Assembly (NCBI GenBank): GCA_963750995.1
Contig: CAVVST010000005.1
Location: forward strand, 992,001-1,056,000
DNA: 64,000 bases
Origin: CAVVST01 sp963750995
Lineage (GTDB): Bacteria; Acidobacteriota; Vicinamibacteria; Vicinamibacterales; UBA2999
Direction of reading: 5' to 3'
Shown: in pieces, positions 27,116 through 36,018 of the stretch
Numbering within the stretch: the stretch's first letter is position 1
Layout: each line of letters opens with the position of its first letter
Made by a program: the position numbers and the translations under genes
The notes under the pieces: generated by a model
The model's database searches: none
Told to the model about the DNA's origin: nothing
Seen by the model: only the letters and a program-made list of their open reading frames with translations

Positions 27116-27278
27116 AGCTTCCATTGTCTCGCATTTGCGGCTGATTCGAGTCGCGGTTGGCCACAACGGCACTATTGGGGACGATCTGTTTGTGTGATCC
27201 CCTCTGATCGAATGCGCGATTGCCCACCAAGGCTGATTCACTCAGGGAGGGGCCGACAAACGCTGAATTGTGTGGAAC

Positions 27279-27328
<50 letters not shown>

Positions 27329-27376
27329 GGCCCTGGGAGGTCGAATTCGCTAGGTATTCGTCACAAGTCACCCGAC

Positions 27377-27500
27377 AGCCTGCTCAAACCCTGCTTAAGG
27401 CTGAAGCGCAGGCTGAGGGTCCCTTCAGTCTTTGTCGAACATCCTTGCTCCATCGCGCGGATTCGAATGTCCCACCGCAGATAGGTAAACACTGGGCGAC
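27377..27500 (+). repeat. 124-base repeat, copy 1 (with arm-like pair)
   Basis: Nearly identical to 30923-31045: one substitution and one indel across the whole length. It begins with the paired CCTGCT arm-like sequence and ends GGGCGAC. It starts about 50 bases inside attachment copy 2. Confidence 0.85.
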
Positions 27501-27574
27501 TGATCGTTACTTATCCGGCATCGCTCCGCCCCACGAGGCCTGAACGGAGTTCATTCGCCGTAGGACGGACCCGT

Positions 27575-29186
27575 TCAACGCACCGGGGTGGGCAGTGTGT
27601 ACGACACGGCCGCGCCGGGGCCGACCGGGATTTCGAGCGCCACCCAGATCGCCGTCAGGACGGCACCCCCGAGGAAGAACGCGATGCTCAGGGGCAGCAG
27701 CAGCGCGAGCAGCGAACCCAGGCGGAAGTCCGGAATCCAGCGCCGGCAGAAGGTCAGCGTCAGCACAAAGTAGGGATTGAGCGGCGAGATCAGGTTGGTG
27801 ACGGTGTCGCCGACCCGATAGGCCGCCGTGGTCATTTCAGGGGAGATGCCCAGCAGCATCAGCATCGGCGCAGCCACCGGTGCCATCGCCGTCCACTTCG
27901 CCGAACCGGAAGCGATCAAGAAATCGAGCCAGGCCGACATGGTCGTCAACATCGGCAGCAGCAGCGCCGGCGGCGCATGCATGGCGCGCAGCTGGTCCGC
28001 GCCGACGATCGCGGTGATCGGCCCCAGGTTCGACCACCCGAACATGGCCACGAACTGGGCGGCGAAGAACACGAGCACCAGATAGGGCAGCATGCCTTCC
28101 AGGCCCTTCGCCATCATCGCCACGACGTCGCGATGGGATCGGACCGTGCCGGCGACCGCGCCGTACGCCCAGCCGGTGGCGAGGAAGAGCAGCAGGAATG
28201 CGGGCGCCAGGGCGCGAAACAGCGGCGTGAGGCGCTGGCCCGGTGCCGCTGCCTCGTCGTACAACGGTGTGAAGCCTGGCCAGAGCGACAGCGCGGCGAA
28301 CAACGCGACGACACCCAGCGCGGCCAGTCCCGCTGCCCGCAGGCCACGCCGTTCCGCCGTCGTGAGCTGCGCGGCCTGCCGCTCGCTCGCGGCGGGGCCG
28401 TCACCGTGCCACGGCTCCGAGCCGGGGCGCGACGATGCGCTCCGTCACGATCCAACCGAGGCCGGTGAACACAACGGCGATCCCGATGCCGAACCACCAG
28501 TTACCCACGGGATTCATCGTCCAGCCGGGCTGGATCAGCCGAGCACCGGTTTCGGTGATGCCCAGAATCAGCACATCGTACTGGCCCGGCAGCAGATTGC
28601 CCGCAAGGCCGACGCACACGCCGGCGAAGCCGACGATGAGTCCCAGGACGGGGTGCCGTCCCGCGCTAGCGAAGATCAGGCCGGCCAGCGGCACGAAGAC
28701 GACATAGCCGGCATCGCCGGCATGGCAGGTCAGCATGCCCGTCAACATCACCGCGGGCACGAGCGCGCGCTCGTGTACGGCGCTGAGGCTTGCGCGCACG
28801 AGCGCGGCGAACAGGCCGCTGCGATCGGCCACACCCGCGCCCAGCATGATCGTGAGCACGATGCCCAGCGGCGCGAACCCGGCATAGGTGCGCGGGATCT
28901 CGGTAATGAGCAACTGCAGCGACTGTTCCGACAACAGGCTCGTCACGCTCAGCGTTTCGCCGGTGACGGGATTCAAAGCCGACCAGCCCGCCGCGGCGCC
29001 AACCGCGGACAAGGCCATCAGGACCGCAATCATGCCGACGAAGATCAGAACCGGATCGGGCAGCGCGTTGCCCAACCGCTCCACGCCATCCAGAAAGCGA
29101 TTGCGCTCCTCTACCGGTTGCGGGATCCGGCCGACTGGCAAAGTTCGGATGACGTGAGACGTGTCCGAACCGATGCCGGAAGTCAT
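27575..29186 (-). CDS. abgT: AbgT-family transporter (frameshifted)
   Basis: Two consecutive frames together give a normal-length AbgT protein of about 535 residues. The first frame (MTSGIGSDTSH...GNALPDPVLIFVGMIAVL, MLTGMLTCHAGDAGYVVFVPL) ends at 28.4 kb; in the next frame the protein resumes through AALGVVALFAALSLWPGF to SAKWTAMAPVAAPMLMLLGISPE and VGDTVTNLISPLNPYF. The shift lies in a run of four G (28424-28427). The family exports or imports p-aminobenzoyl-glutamate, or sulfonamide-type drugs in some members. Confidence 0.85.
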
Positions 29187-29269
29187 AGCCACCTGTGGCA
29201 GGTCATAGGGTGCGGGTCAGCGGTCACGTCAGAATGACCACGACCGCTGATGCTCAGGGGTGCCTCGTC

Positions 29270-29760
29270 CTACTGCCTGTCGTACACCACGACGTTGTTC
29301 ACGGGCTTCCCGGCAGCGTTCGTGCCAGTGGTCGTGACTGTCCGCATCTTGCCGTCGCTCGACACGACAGATGTCTGCAGGGTGGTGGTCTTGCCCCCTT
29401 TTTGGAAACCGAATTCACCGTGTTCGCGTTGGGCCGCGTGCGAGCAATCGTGTCGGCATCCGGGTTGTTGCCGGTGACCGGCACGTCCTTGCCATCGTAG
29501 TTGGCGGTGAATTCCCAGTGCCGAACGGCGCCATCGGCGAGGGACTGGTCGACGATGACCTTGGTTCCCGCACCTGCGGCATCGATCGTCGTGGTAGCGC
29601 TTTTGGCGGCGGGGCCCGGGCTGTACGTCGACTTCGCGAGATTGACTTTCCAGGTACCAATGTGCGCGTCGGGCGACTGAGCGAGCACCGTGCCCGCCAC
29701 CATTGCAACAACACCGGCCATCGCCGCCGCGCGACACGCGCGCCTTAGGGTTATCTCCAT
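29270..29760 (-). CDS. Small secreted protein (frameshifted), function unknown
   Basis: GGAGG precedes an ATG giving a signal peptide (MAGVVAMVAGTVLAQ). The mature part, HIGTWKVNLAKSTYSPGPA, then HWEFTANYDGKDVPVTGNNPD and a C-terminal TTTGTNAAGKPVNNVVVYDRQ, is a common acidobacterial exported family. A run of five C at 29394-29398 on the plus strand causes a one-base shift inside SKKGGKTTT; restoring it joins both halves. The remnant at 16.3 kb is a paralogue. Confidence 0.7.
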
Positions 29761-30150
29761 AATGTCCTCCGTGGGATGAGGTGAGGGGTCGGTTCCAATG
29801 AACACGGAAGCCGTCCCAGAGAAAGATCGCCCCGAATTAGGCGAGCGGTAGTGTGGCGAATCCGCATGCGGCGTGTCTGTCCGGTTTTGAACACGGCGGT
29901 CCGCGGAACGGGAAATGCTGAGGTCCTCGCATGGGAACGCTTCAACCGAACCTATCCTGGGGCGCAGGCACCACCTCGAACGACTGTATGGCCGTTAGGT
30001 ATGGTCATCTGCGGTGGCCGTCAAGTACCGATGCCGCAAACGTGCTCAAGCACGAGTGGCATCACTCTGGCTCTGTCGCACTGCAATTGGGGTTCACGGG
30101 TCCATCTCGAGAACCGTCTCACGGTTGCTCGCGTAGAACTACGAGGTCGC

Positions 30151-30208
30151 GATAACGCCGTACTGACGACACCTTGCTACGCGGCATCCGTCGCCACAAG
30201 GCGACTAC
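30151..30208 (+). repeat. Hairpin repeat A
   Basis: GATAACGCCGTACTGACGAC pairs imperfectly with CCGTCGCCACAAGGCGAC about 15 bases on. Related copies lie at 32371-32430 and 35199-35257, and a right half recurs after the GNAT stop at 30764-30783. The rest of the 425-base gap 29806-30230 has no supportable gene. Confidence 0.55.
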
Positions 30209-30230
30209 ACGGGAGTAACGTAGGTCGGAT

Positions 30231-30758
30231 ATGACACCATCTGGCTACCAAATCGCTCGAGCTCGACCTGAGGATCTCAATCTGCTTCCGGCGATCGAGC
30301 TTGCAGCCGCCAAGTTACTCCGAGGACACGCGCCTGAATCCGTCCTGAACGAGTCAACGGACTGCAACACATTTGCAGACGCAGCCCGCCAAGGGCGCTT
30401 GTGGGTGGCTCTGGCCGGCGACGCGCCGGTCGGCTTCGCGCTCGTGGAGATGCTCGCGGACGATCTCCCCCATCTCGACGAAGTCGACGTCGAACCCTCG
30501 CACGGTCGACGGGGGCTCGGCACCGCGCTTGTCCGAGCTGCTTGCGAATGGGCGACGACCTCCGGCTTCTCGATCCTGACCCTGACGACGTTCAGAGCCG
30601 TGCCTTGGAACCTGGCCTTTTATGCCCGTCTCGGATTTGTGGAGATCCCGCGCGATCTGCTTCGTCCCGAGCTGGCAGCTGTCGTGTCCGACGAAGCGGC
30701 TCGAGGTCTTGCGCCAGAGACACGCGCTGTCATGGCCTATCGATGCGAACTGCAGTGA
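30231..30758 (+). CDS. GNAT N-acetyltransferase
   Basis: A 175-residue GNAT fold. The acetyl-CoA motif A is LDEVDVEPSHGRRGLGTALV with the (R/Q)xxGxG/A pattern RRGLGT, followed by motif B-like WNLAFYARLGF. Probable acetylation of a small amine. It begins 22 bases after hairpin repeat A, and a half repeat follows its stop. Confidence 0.85.
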   Translation: MTPSGYQIARARPEDLNLLPAIELAAAKLLRGHAPESVLNESTDCNTFADAARQGRLWVALAGDAPVGFALVEMLADDLPHLDEVDVEPSHGRRGLGTALVRAACEWATTSGFSILTLTTFRAVPWNLAFYARLGFVEIPRDLLRPELAAVVSDEAARGLAPETRAVMAYRCELQ

Positions 30759-30922
30759 GTAGCGAGGCGACTACGCGGTTGTGAGGAGCCGGTAGGTCGA
30801 GCACTCTCCTGAGCGGCCTCGATAGTCGTTCGCCGAGCTACGATGCGCGAACTACTGAGCGGCTAACGCACGACCTATCTCTATTCGGCGCCAAGCGCAG
30901 AATTTTGATCATTTAACCCATT

Positions 30923-31045
30923 AGCCTGCTCAAACCCTGCTTAAGTCTGAAGCGCAGGCTGAGGGTCCTTCAGTCTTTGTCGAACATCCTTGCTCCATCG
31001 CGCGGATTCGAATGTCCCACCGCAGATAGGTAAACACTGGGCGAC
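30923..31045 (+). repeat. 124-base repeat, copy 2 (with arm-like pair)
   Basis: Copy of 27377-27500 with two differences in 123 bases. No tRNA-derived core lies beside it, so it is an orphan element end or a duplicated segment. A short palindrome GCCTACTAT...TAGGC follows at 31068-31091. Nothing else is seen in the 343-base gap 30759-31101. Confidence 0.85.
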
Positions 31046-31101
31046 CACCCCTTACCTATGCCCATCGGCCTACTATAGTTAATAGTTAGGCGGCAGCAAG
31101 A

Positions 31102-31590
31102 GTGGAACTCGCTACATCGCGACTCATCCTGCGGGAAGCAGAGCACCGGGATGCGCTCGCGCTGGCGTCCTACCAGAGCGACCCCCGCTACCTAGAACAC
31201 TATCTCGAGCGCTCAGAATCACAACGAATTGTTCAGTTGGCACGCCTTTGGGCCGCCGAGTCGCCACGTCTCAACTACCAGCTGATCATCACACTTGCCT
31301 TGGGCGCCACGGTCATCGGCTGCGCTGGGCTGCGCCAGGCCGAATATCCGCCCGGGGAAGCCGAGGTCGGAATTGAGCTCGACCCCGAGTACTGGGGCGC
31401 CGGCTACGCCCGCGAGGTGTTGTCCGCACTAGTCGAGTTCGCTCGATTCCAAGTGGGAGCTCAACGACTCTACGCTCTGACTACCCCAACGAATGTGCGA
31501 GCCCACCGCCTAGTGCAAGGTATGGGCTTCTCACGCACTCGTCTTTGCGGTCGAGAAGTCCGTTTCGAGCTCAGGCTGACTGCCACCTAG
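31102..31590 (+). CDS. GNAT acetyltransferase, RimJ/RimL type
   Basis: GTG start; 162 residues. LATSRLILREAEHRDALALAS opens the RimJ/L-like fold, GIELDPEYWGAGYAREVLSA is motif A, and LTTPTNVRAHRLVQGMGFSR is the classical C-terminal signature. It probably acetylates a protein N-terminus or a small substrate. No ribosome site is evident at the GTG. Confidence 0.85.
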   Translation: MELATSRLILREAEHRDALALASYQSDPRYLEHYLERSESQRIVQLARLWAAESPRLNYQLIITLALGATVIGCAGLRQAEYPPGEAEVGIELDPEYWGAGYAREVLSALVEFARFQVGAQRLYALTTPTNVRAHRLVQGMGFSRTRLCGREVRFELRLTAT

Positions 31591-31819
31591 GGCCTTGCAG
31601 CAGACGCCGCAGATTGGTTTGCTGCAGGTTTCACGGGAGCCCGCGTCCTCCAACCAGTGCCTGTGGCCAAAAAAGTTTCAGACATTCTTCGACAGAGCCG
31701 GTCTGGCGTTAGCTGCGGGCCTCGCAGGGTCGGCCGTGACATGCCGGGCCGCCTACTATTCGTTATACGCCACGTGCGGCAAGTACGGGCATCAGCAGTG
31801 AAGCGAGGGAAGGAAGGAT

Positions 31820-32254
31820 ATGACGCTTAAACGGATGGACAACGTCCTCATCGTTGTCGACGATCTCGAAGCCGCCAAGGCGTTCTTCATCGAACTGGGC
31901 CTCAAGCTCGAGGGCGAGACGACAGTCGAAGGGCCTTTGGTCGGGAGCCTGATCGGGCTCAAGGATGTCCGGGCCACCCTCGCGATGATGCGGACTCCCG
32001 ATGGGCAGGGCATTGAGCTGGACAAGTTCCACACGCCCAACGCGATCAGGTTTGGGCCCGTGGACGCGCCGGTGAACACGCTGGGCATCCGTCGCATCAT
32101 GTTCGCCGTCGATGACATCGACGCTGTCGTTGCGCGCATGCGCGCCCACGGGGCCGAGCTCATTGGCGAAATGCAGTACGAGGACACGTACCGGCTAGCC
32201 TACATCCGCGGGCCTGAGGGCATCATTGTCGCGCTTGCCGAGCAGCTCGGCTAA
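31820..32254 (+). CDS. VOC-family protein
   Basis: A 144-residue vicinal oxygen chelate protein: RMDNVLIVVDDLEAAKAFFIELGL at the start, LGIRRIMFAVDDIDAVVARM in the second module, and YIRGPEGIIVALAEQL carrying the final metal-ligand-type Glu region. GAAGGA lies upstream of the ATG. Reaction unknown; bleomycin-resistance-like or lyase functions are both possible. Confidence 0.85.
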   Translation: MTLKRMDNVLIVVDDLEAAKAFFIELGLKLEGETTVEGPLVGSLIGLKDVRATLAMMRTPDGQGIELDKFHTPNAIRFGPVDAPVNTLGIRRIMFAVDDIDAVVARMRAHGAELIGEMQYEDTYRLAYIRGPEGIIVALAEQLG

Positions 32255-32370
32255 GGCGTGCCTGTAGCAAGCGAGACTCGGGTTGGCAACCATCGATGGG
32301 CGAATGAACAAGACGTTCGAGCCGAACTGCTCGACTTCGCCTCGCGGCGGCTCGACTCCACCCTTAGTAA

Positions 32371-32430
32371 CGATCAACGCCAGTACTGACGACGAAGCGC
32401 CGCACCGTTCCGTCGCCACAAGGCGACTAC
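32371..32430 (+). repeat. Hairpin repeat B
   Basis: Shares AACGCC, GTACTGACGAC and CCGTCGCCACAAGGCGACTAC with hairpin repeat A. It lies 117 bases after the VOC stop. The strongest stem is GTCGCC-ACAA-GGCGAC. Confidence 0.55.
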
Positions 32431-32503
32431 CCGAGACCAATTAGCGAAAAGCTGTGTGCGCCTGCTATGGGCAGCGGTTTCGAATCCAATCATACAAACG
32501 TGC

Positions 32504-32806
32504 TCACACTAGCGCACCCTTTATCAAGAGAGCGCTGCGAACAGACTGATCTTTGAGATGGAGCCAACGTTGCCGCTCCTCATCGTTGGAGTAGCGAGCA
32601 AGACCTTCCTCGGTTTCGAAGCGGACGACGTGCACTTCATATGGCAGATCGCCGGAGCCAGCGATTTTGGAAGCCGGGTCTGGCCGAAGACGTAGCACAA
32701 GCTCACCCGAATACTGGCTCAATCGAGGAAGAACGATCTCTTCGAACTGCTGGAAGTCGGCCTCGCGGCCCTCGCGCACATAGATTAGCTGCGTAAGGTA
32801 AATCAT
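32504..32806 (-). CDS. DUF1330-like protein
   Basis: A 100-residue dimeric ferredoxin-fold protein: MIYLTQLIYVREGREADFQQFE, PYEVHVVRFETEEGLARYSND and EERQRW form the DUF1330 pattern. Function is not established for the family. It is convergent with the VOC gene. Confidence 0.7.
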   Translation of the reverse strand: MIYLTQLIYVREGREADFQQFEEIVLPRLSQYSGELVLRLRPDPASKIAGSGDLPYEVHVVRFETEEGLARYSNDEERQRWLHLKDQSVRSALLIKGALV

Positions 32807-32936
32807 CCTAGTAATCTCAGCGCCGAGTCTAAGTCATGCTGCCAACGTGGCGGGCTCCGCCGACTCAGCCTGGTCAGCCTACCATTCGTGAGTAGACGAC
32901 GACCCGTGAAACGTCGTCTCCGTGACTTCCTTGTGA

Positions 32937-33080
32937 ATGGGTACATCGAGGTGGATGGGCGACACCGCTTGGCTTGTTCCCGACGAGGAAATGCACCGGC
33001 CATTGCTCCTGGGAAACGCCGCAGTGATTTCTGATTTCACCGGGGCGCATTGGCCGCCGCTAGGTGAGTACCCAGACTGA
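32937..33080 (+). CDS. Possible short ORF
   Basis: A 47-residue frame (MGDTAWLVPDEEMHRPLLLG, DFTGAHWPPLGEYPD) reads like the end of a real protein; the next frame upstream (RRLRDFLVNGYIEVDG) also reads well, which suggests a frameshifted or truncated gene. No family recognised. It sits in a 396-base stretch otherwise without genes. Confidence 0.22.
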   Translation: MGTSRWMGDTAWLVPDEEMHRPLLLGNAAVISDFTGAHWPPLGEYPD

Positions 33081-33202
33081 TCGGGCTTTGCAGGAGCGTG
33101 ACCTACGCCATTAGCGCCCGTTCACAGAGCTGACCCTGTCGTCAGCGGCGCCAAGAGGCTGATAGAATCGCGGGCTGACTCTGTTTCGATTTCGGAGGAC
33201 GT

Positions 33203-33481
33203 TTGGCAAAGACACCAGGAAGATTGAGTGCGGCACGTGTTCGGGAACTGGCGAGAGCAGGAGCGGAGAAGCTTCTCAGCCAATTGCGGGCGGAGATCGT
33301 GGCCATTGAACGCACATTTCCCGAGCTCTCGTTGCCTCAACGGCGACGGCAAGTTCGACGGGCCGTCAAGCAAGCTCAGACACGGAGTCGTTCGGTGTCT
33401 GCCGCGGCGCGGAAGGCTGTGTCTGAGCGAATGAAGAAGTACTGGGCGGAGAGGAAGAAGGCCCAGGCCAAGGTGAAGTAG
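33203..33481 (+). CDS. Small basic protein, possible nucleic-acid binder
   Basis: A TTG start follows GGAGG. The 92 residues are rich in Arg and Lys; the C-terminus SAAARKAVSERMKKYWAERKK resembles the SxAAxxxMSxxxKxxWAxRK motif at the end of many small DNA- or RNA-associated accessory proteins. Function unknown. The following gap (33482-33962) contains a perfect nine-base inverted repeat GTTGGCTGC/GCAGCCAAC near 33731 and no supportable gene. Confidence 0.6.
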   Translation: MAKTPGRLSAARVRELARAGAEKLLSQLRAEIVAIERTFPELSLPQRRRQVRRAVKQAQTRSRSVSAAARKAVSERMKKYWAERKKAQAKVK

Positions 33482-33926
33482 GCGAAGTCGGTCGCCGTCC
33501 CCCGCTCGACCTCCAAACAATCGTAGCAATCGTTGTCGAGGACGCCTGGCCTTTTCAGGCATTGGTCGCCAAAAGGCTTCTCGTTAGTAACCGTCAGGTA
33601 TTGCGCTCGTGAAGCCGCGATAGCTGCAAGGGACTCGCAGCTAATCACGCCCTCCGTTTCCGCAGTCGCGGCACTAACCGCCTGACGGACTGGCAGTTGC
33701 ACTCAAAGAACAAACCTCGACGTGATGACGTTGGCTGCAGCCGCCCCGCAGCCAACCACGCCGCCCGCAGCTAATCAACGGGCGGATCGTGTAGCGCAGC
33801 CCGGTGCTATCATCCCGCCAGTCTTGGAGTTGCCACCGGCGACATGGCGGCAAAGCCGCCGCCAGTGCTGCGGAGACGCTCGGCGGTCTACTCCAAGAGT
33901 AGTTGGGCGAAGGAGACCAAACGAGC

Positions 33927-33959
33927 ATGACCGACCGCGCCGAGCGATCAATGACCTGA
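33927..33959 (+). CDS. Possible ten-codon leader ORF before the TIR gene
   Basis: ATG preceded by AAGGAG encodes MTDRAERSMT and stops three bases before the TIR ATG, which itself lacks a ribosome site. The peptide start resembles the TIR protein start (MTERA), so it may be a local duplication or a coupling leader. Confidence 0.35.
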   Translation: MTDRAERSMT

Positions 33960-33962
33960 ATC

Positions 33963-35078
33963 ATGACTGAGCGCGCTGTCTTCGTGAGTTACTGCCACGC
34001 GGACGCAGCGTGGCTCGATCGCGTCAAGATCCACCTTCGCCCGCTTGTGCGACAAACAGGCCTTGATGTCTGGGACGATTCGCGAATTTCGCCCGGACAA
34101 GCGTGGCACGAGGAAATCTCCAAGGCGCTCGCGCGCGCGCGCGTGGCTATCCTCGTGATCAGCGCCGATTTCCTCGCATCAGATTTCGTTGTCAACAACG
34201 AATTGCCATCGCTGCTTCACCGGGCTGCGCGGGGCGGCCTCCTCATTGTGCCGCTAATCGTGAGCCATTGCCTCTTCCGAGAGCACGAAGAACTCGCTCG
34301 CTACCAGTGCGTCAATAGTCCGGAGCGACCCCTGTCCGATATGTCGTTCGGCGACGCTGAAGCGACGCTCGTGGCACTCGGCAGGAGCGTCAATCAGTAT
34401 TTCCGTTTCCTCGAGGCGGCAATTCCAGCAGGCGAGGTTGCCCTAGCAACAGGTGACCATCGTGCGCAGCTACCGACCCGGACCGATGCCAACGAGAAAT
34501 CACTGCCCCCGCACATTCCAGGGCGCCCCGCCTCATCGATCGACAGTCCCCTGGTGGTCGATCGACCGCTCAACTTGGGTTTCGATGGCTCTGTGCGGAA
34601 CGGTATTCCAATTGGCTGGTTCAATAGCTTTGGTCACGTCTCGGGAGTGTCAACGGACTATCTCATACGCCTCGTTCGACGCGCCTCGGATTCTGCGGCC
34701 GGTACATGTGCCGTCCTCGAGAAGGGGGCAACGGTCGAGGGTGAGTTCGGGTCGCTGATGCAACGCTGCCCCGGACATGTGCTGGCGGGAAGGACGATTC
34801 GTATCGAGGGTGAATTGCGAACGGAAAACGTCGCGGAATGGGCTGGATTGTGGCTTCGAGCCGACGCTGACGAGGAGCCGAACTTATTCTTTGACAACAT
34901 GTCTCGACGCCCGGTCGTCGGCACGACGAACTGGACGCGTTACTTCATCGATGCCCCCTTGCCAATCAATACGGACTGGCTTAACTACGGGATCGTGTTG
35001 TCCGGCGCGGGAATCGTGTACGCGGACAACATTCGGCTGCTCGTGTGGAACGCCGACGGTCGATGGGAAGACGTGTGA
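33963..35078 (+). CDS. TIR-domain protein with C-terminal beta-sandwich domain
   Basis: Residues 1-150 form a TIR domain: AVFVSYCHADAAWLDRVK, GLDVWDDSRISPGQAWHEEI, then VAILVISADFLASDFVVNNE with a Glu at the position of the NADase catalytic residue, and LIVPLIVSHC. A Pro/Ser linker follows; residues about 195-371 look like a galactose-binding/CBM-type sandwich (IPIGWFNSFG, GLWLRADADE, WLNYGIVLSGAGIVYADNIR). TIR proteins in bacteria often cleave NAD in antiphage defence. The carbohydrate-binding-like partner is unusual and could be the sensor. Confidence 0.8.
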   Translation: MTERAVFVSYCHADAAWLDRVKIHLRPLVRQTGLDVWDDSRISPGQAWHEEISKALARARVAILVISADFLASDFVVNNELPSLLHRAARGGLLIVPLIVSHCLFREHEELARYQCVNSPERPLSDMSFGDAEATLVALGRSVNQYFRFLEAAIPAGEVALATGDHRAQLPTRTDANEKSLPPHIPGRPASSIDSPLVVDRPLNLGFDGSVRNGIPIGWFNSFGHVSGVSTDYLIRLVRRASDSAAGTCAVLEKGATVEGEFGSLMQRCPGHVLAGRTIRIEGELRTENVAEWAGLWLRADADEEPNLFFDNMSRRPVVGTTNWTRYFIDAPLPINTDWLNYGIVLSGAGIVYADNIRLLVWNADGRWEDV

Positions 35079-35122
35079 AACGCCGGTTTAAACCTCGGCC
35101 CGGTGCCGGATTGAGGGCGGCC

Positions 35123-35194
35123 ACCCAACACGGTTTACGACCAACGGTGGCCGGTGCGCCATGAGCCGCCACGGTTGAAACCTGGTCGTTAGGT
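35123..35194 (+). other. attC-like imperfect inverted repeat
   Basis: ACCCAAC (RYYYAAC) and GTTAGGT (GTTRRRY) bound a 72-base imperfect palindrome 44 bases after the TIR stop, with inner GGTTT and GTGGC matches. This is the layout of an integron attC site, but no integrase or other canonical site is seen, so the label is a resemblance only. Confidence 0.3.
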
Positions 35195-35198
35195 CCCC

Positions 35199-35257
35199 CG
35201 ATAAAACGCCCACTGACGACCGATTTCCTGGGAAGCATCGGTCGTCACTAGGCGACT
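35199..35257 (+). repeat. Hairpin repeat C
   Basis: TGACGACCGAT and ATCGGTCGTCA form a perfect 11-pair stem with CGCC/GGCG outside it. It shares ACGCC, ACTGACGAC and AGGCGACT with copies A and B. Confidence 0.55.
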
Positions 35258-35467
35258 GGCCAGTAGTGATCGCCGCGGACGCGCAGGACCGTAGGAGTAG
35301 ACATCGGGAAAGCAATGTGATCGGCTCGTTTCCCACTGGCTGGGGGCCGTGTATCCAGAACTCGATTGCGCTAGAGCTCTCCAAGATCTGTTTCTGCCAG
35401 TTTGCCGTTATGCTGCACGCGCGACGTCGGCTGGAATACGCTGGTCGGCCTTAGGCAATCCTCAGGT

Positions 35468-35512
35468 GGTGAGGTGGCCGAGAGGCTGAAGGCGGCGGTT
35501 TGCTAAACCGTA
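35468..35512 (+). pseudogene. 5' half of a tRNA-Ser(GCT) gene
   Basis: GGTGAGGTGGCCGAGAGGCT begins a standard tRNA-Ser acceptor strand and D arm, followed by an anticodon arm with GCT. After about 35512 the variable arm, T arm and acceptor complement are missing. It is a truncated, non-functional copy, perhaps left by recombination. Confidence 0.65.
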
Positions 35513-35713
35513 CGGTTTCTGAGGTTCCTGCCTTGTTACTTGGCTGCACAAGCCACGACAGCCTAGGAACATTGATTGCTTCCACCCCAGCCCTAAAGCT
35601 GAGACGTCAACTCCCTGAGCGTTCGATACTGTCTATGAGGGCAGCCGCACACGCTGCGGGGACTGATTCAGGCGACCACCTCCCCATCCAGGGGCTGCTT
35701 CGGCCGAAGAAAG

Positions 35714-35734
35714 TCCTGCTTAAATCCTGCTTAT
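35714..35734 (+). repeat. Arm-like paired repeat at the right island end
   Basis: TCCTGCTTAAATCCTGCTTA carries the CCTGCT pair with 11-base spacing, 107 bases left of the tRNA core, so on the island side as for the left ends. It is followed by three degenerate CCAGCCACA units (35749-35777). The 766-base gap 35079-35844 holds only these non-coding elements. Confidence 0.45.
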
Positions 35735-35843
35735 CCCCACCAACGTCCAGCCACATCCAGCCACACCAGACCACATCGCGGGACACACGAAGGCCCGACT
35801 CGCTCAGGGAGTGACCAAAACGCTCAATTTGTTGGGGAAAAAA

Positions 35844-35921
<78 letters not shown>

Positions 35922-36018
35922 ACTTCCCCTTAATCCTATCAGTCAACCAACCTGCCTGACGGAAAGTTCAGGAATTCTTCAGGTGATGCGGGAAATTTCT
36001 TTCATACACTTCCCCGCC

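Noticed and set aside
29851..30234. 127-residue plus-strand ORF overlapping the GNAT start
   Set aside because: Composition is not protein-like and it runs through hairpin repeat A.
31005..31045. tRNA T-arm-like GATTCGAAT in the 124-base repeat
   Set aside because: The stems do not pair and no acceptor strand is present.
31068..31091. GTTAGGC palindrome as an attC site
   Set aside because: It is a 24-base hairpin without the paired L boxes; GTTRRRY is too short to be informative alone.
33376..33702. 108-residue minus ORF with several Cys
   Set aside because: Its C-terminal third is antisense to the better-supported small basic gene; the first part reads reasonably, but there is no ribosome site or family.
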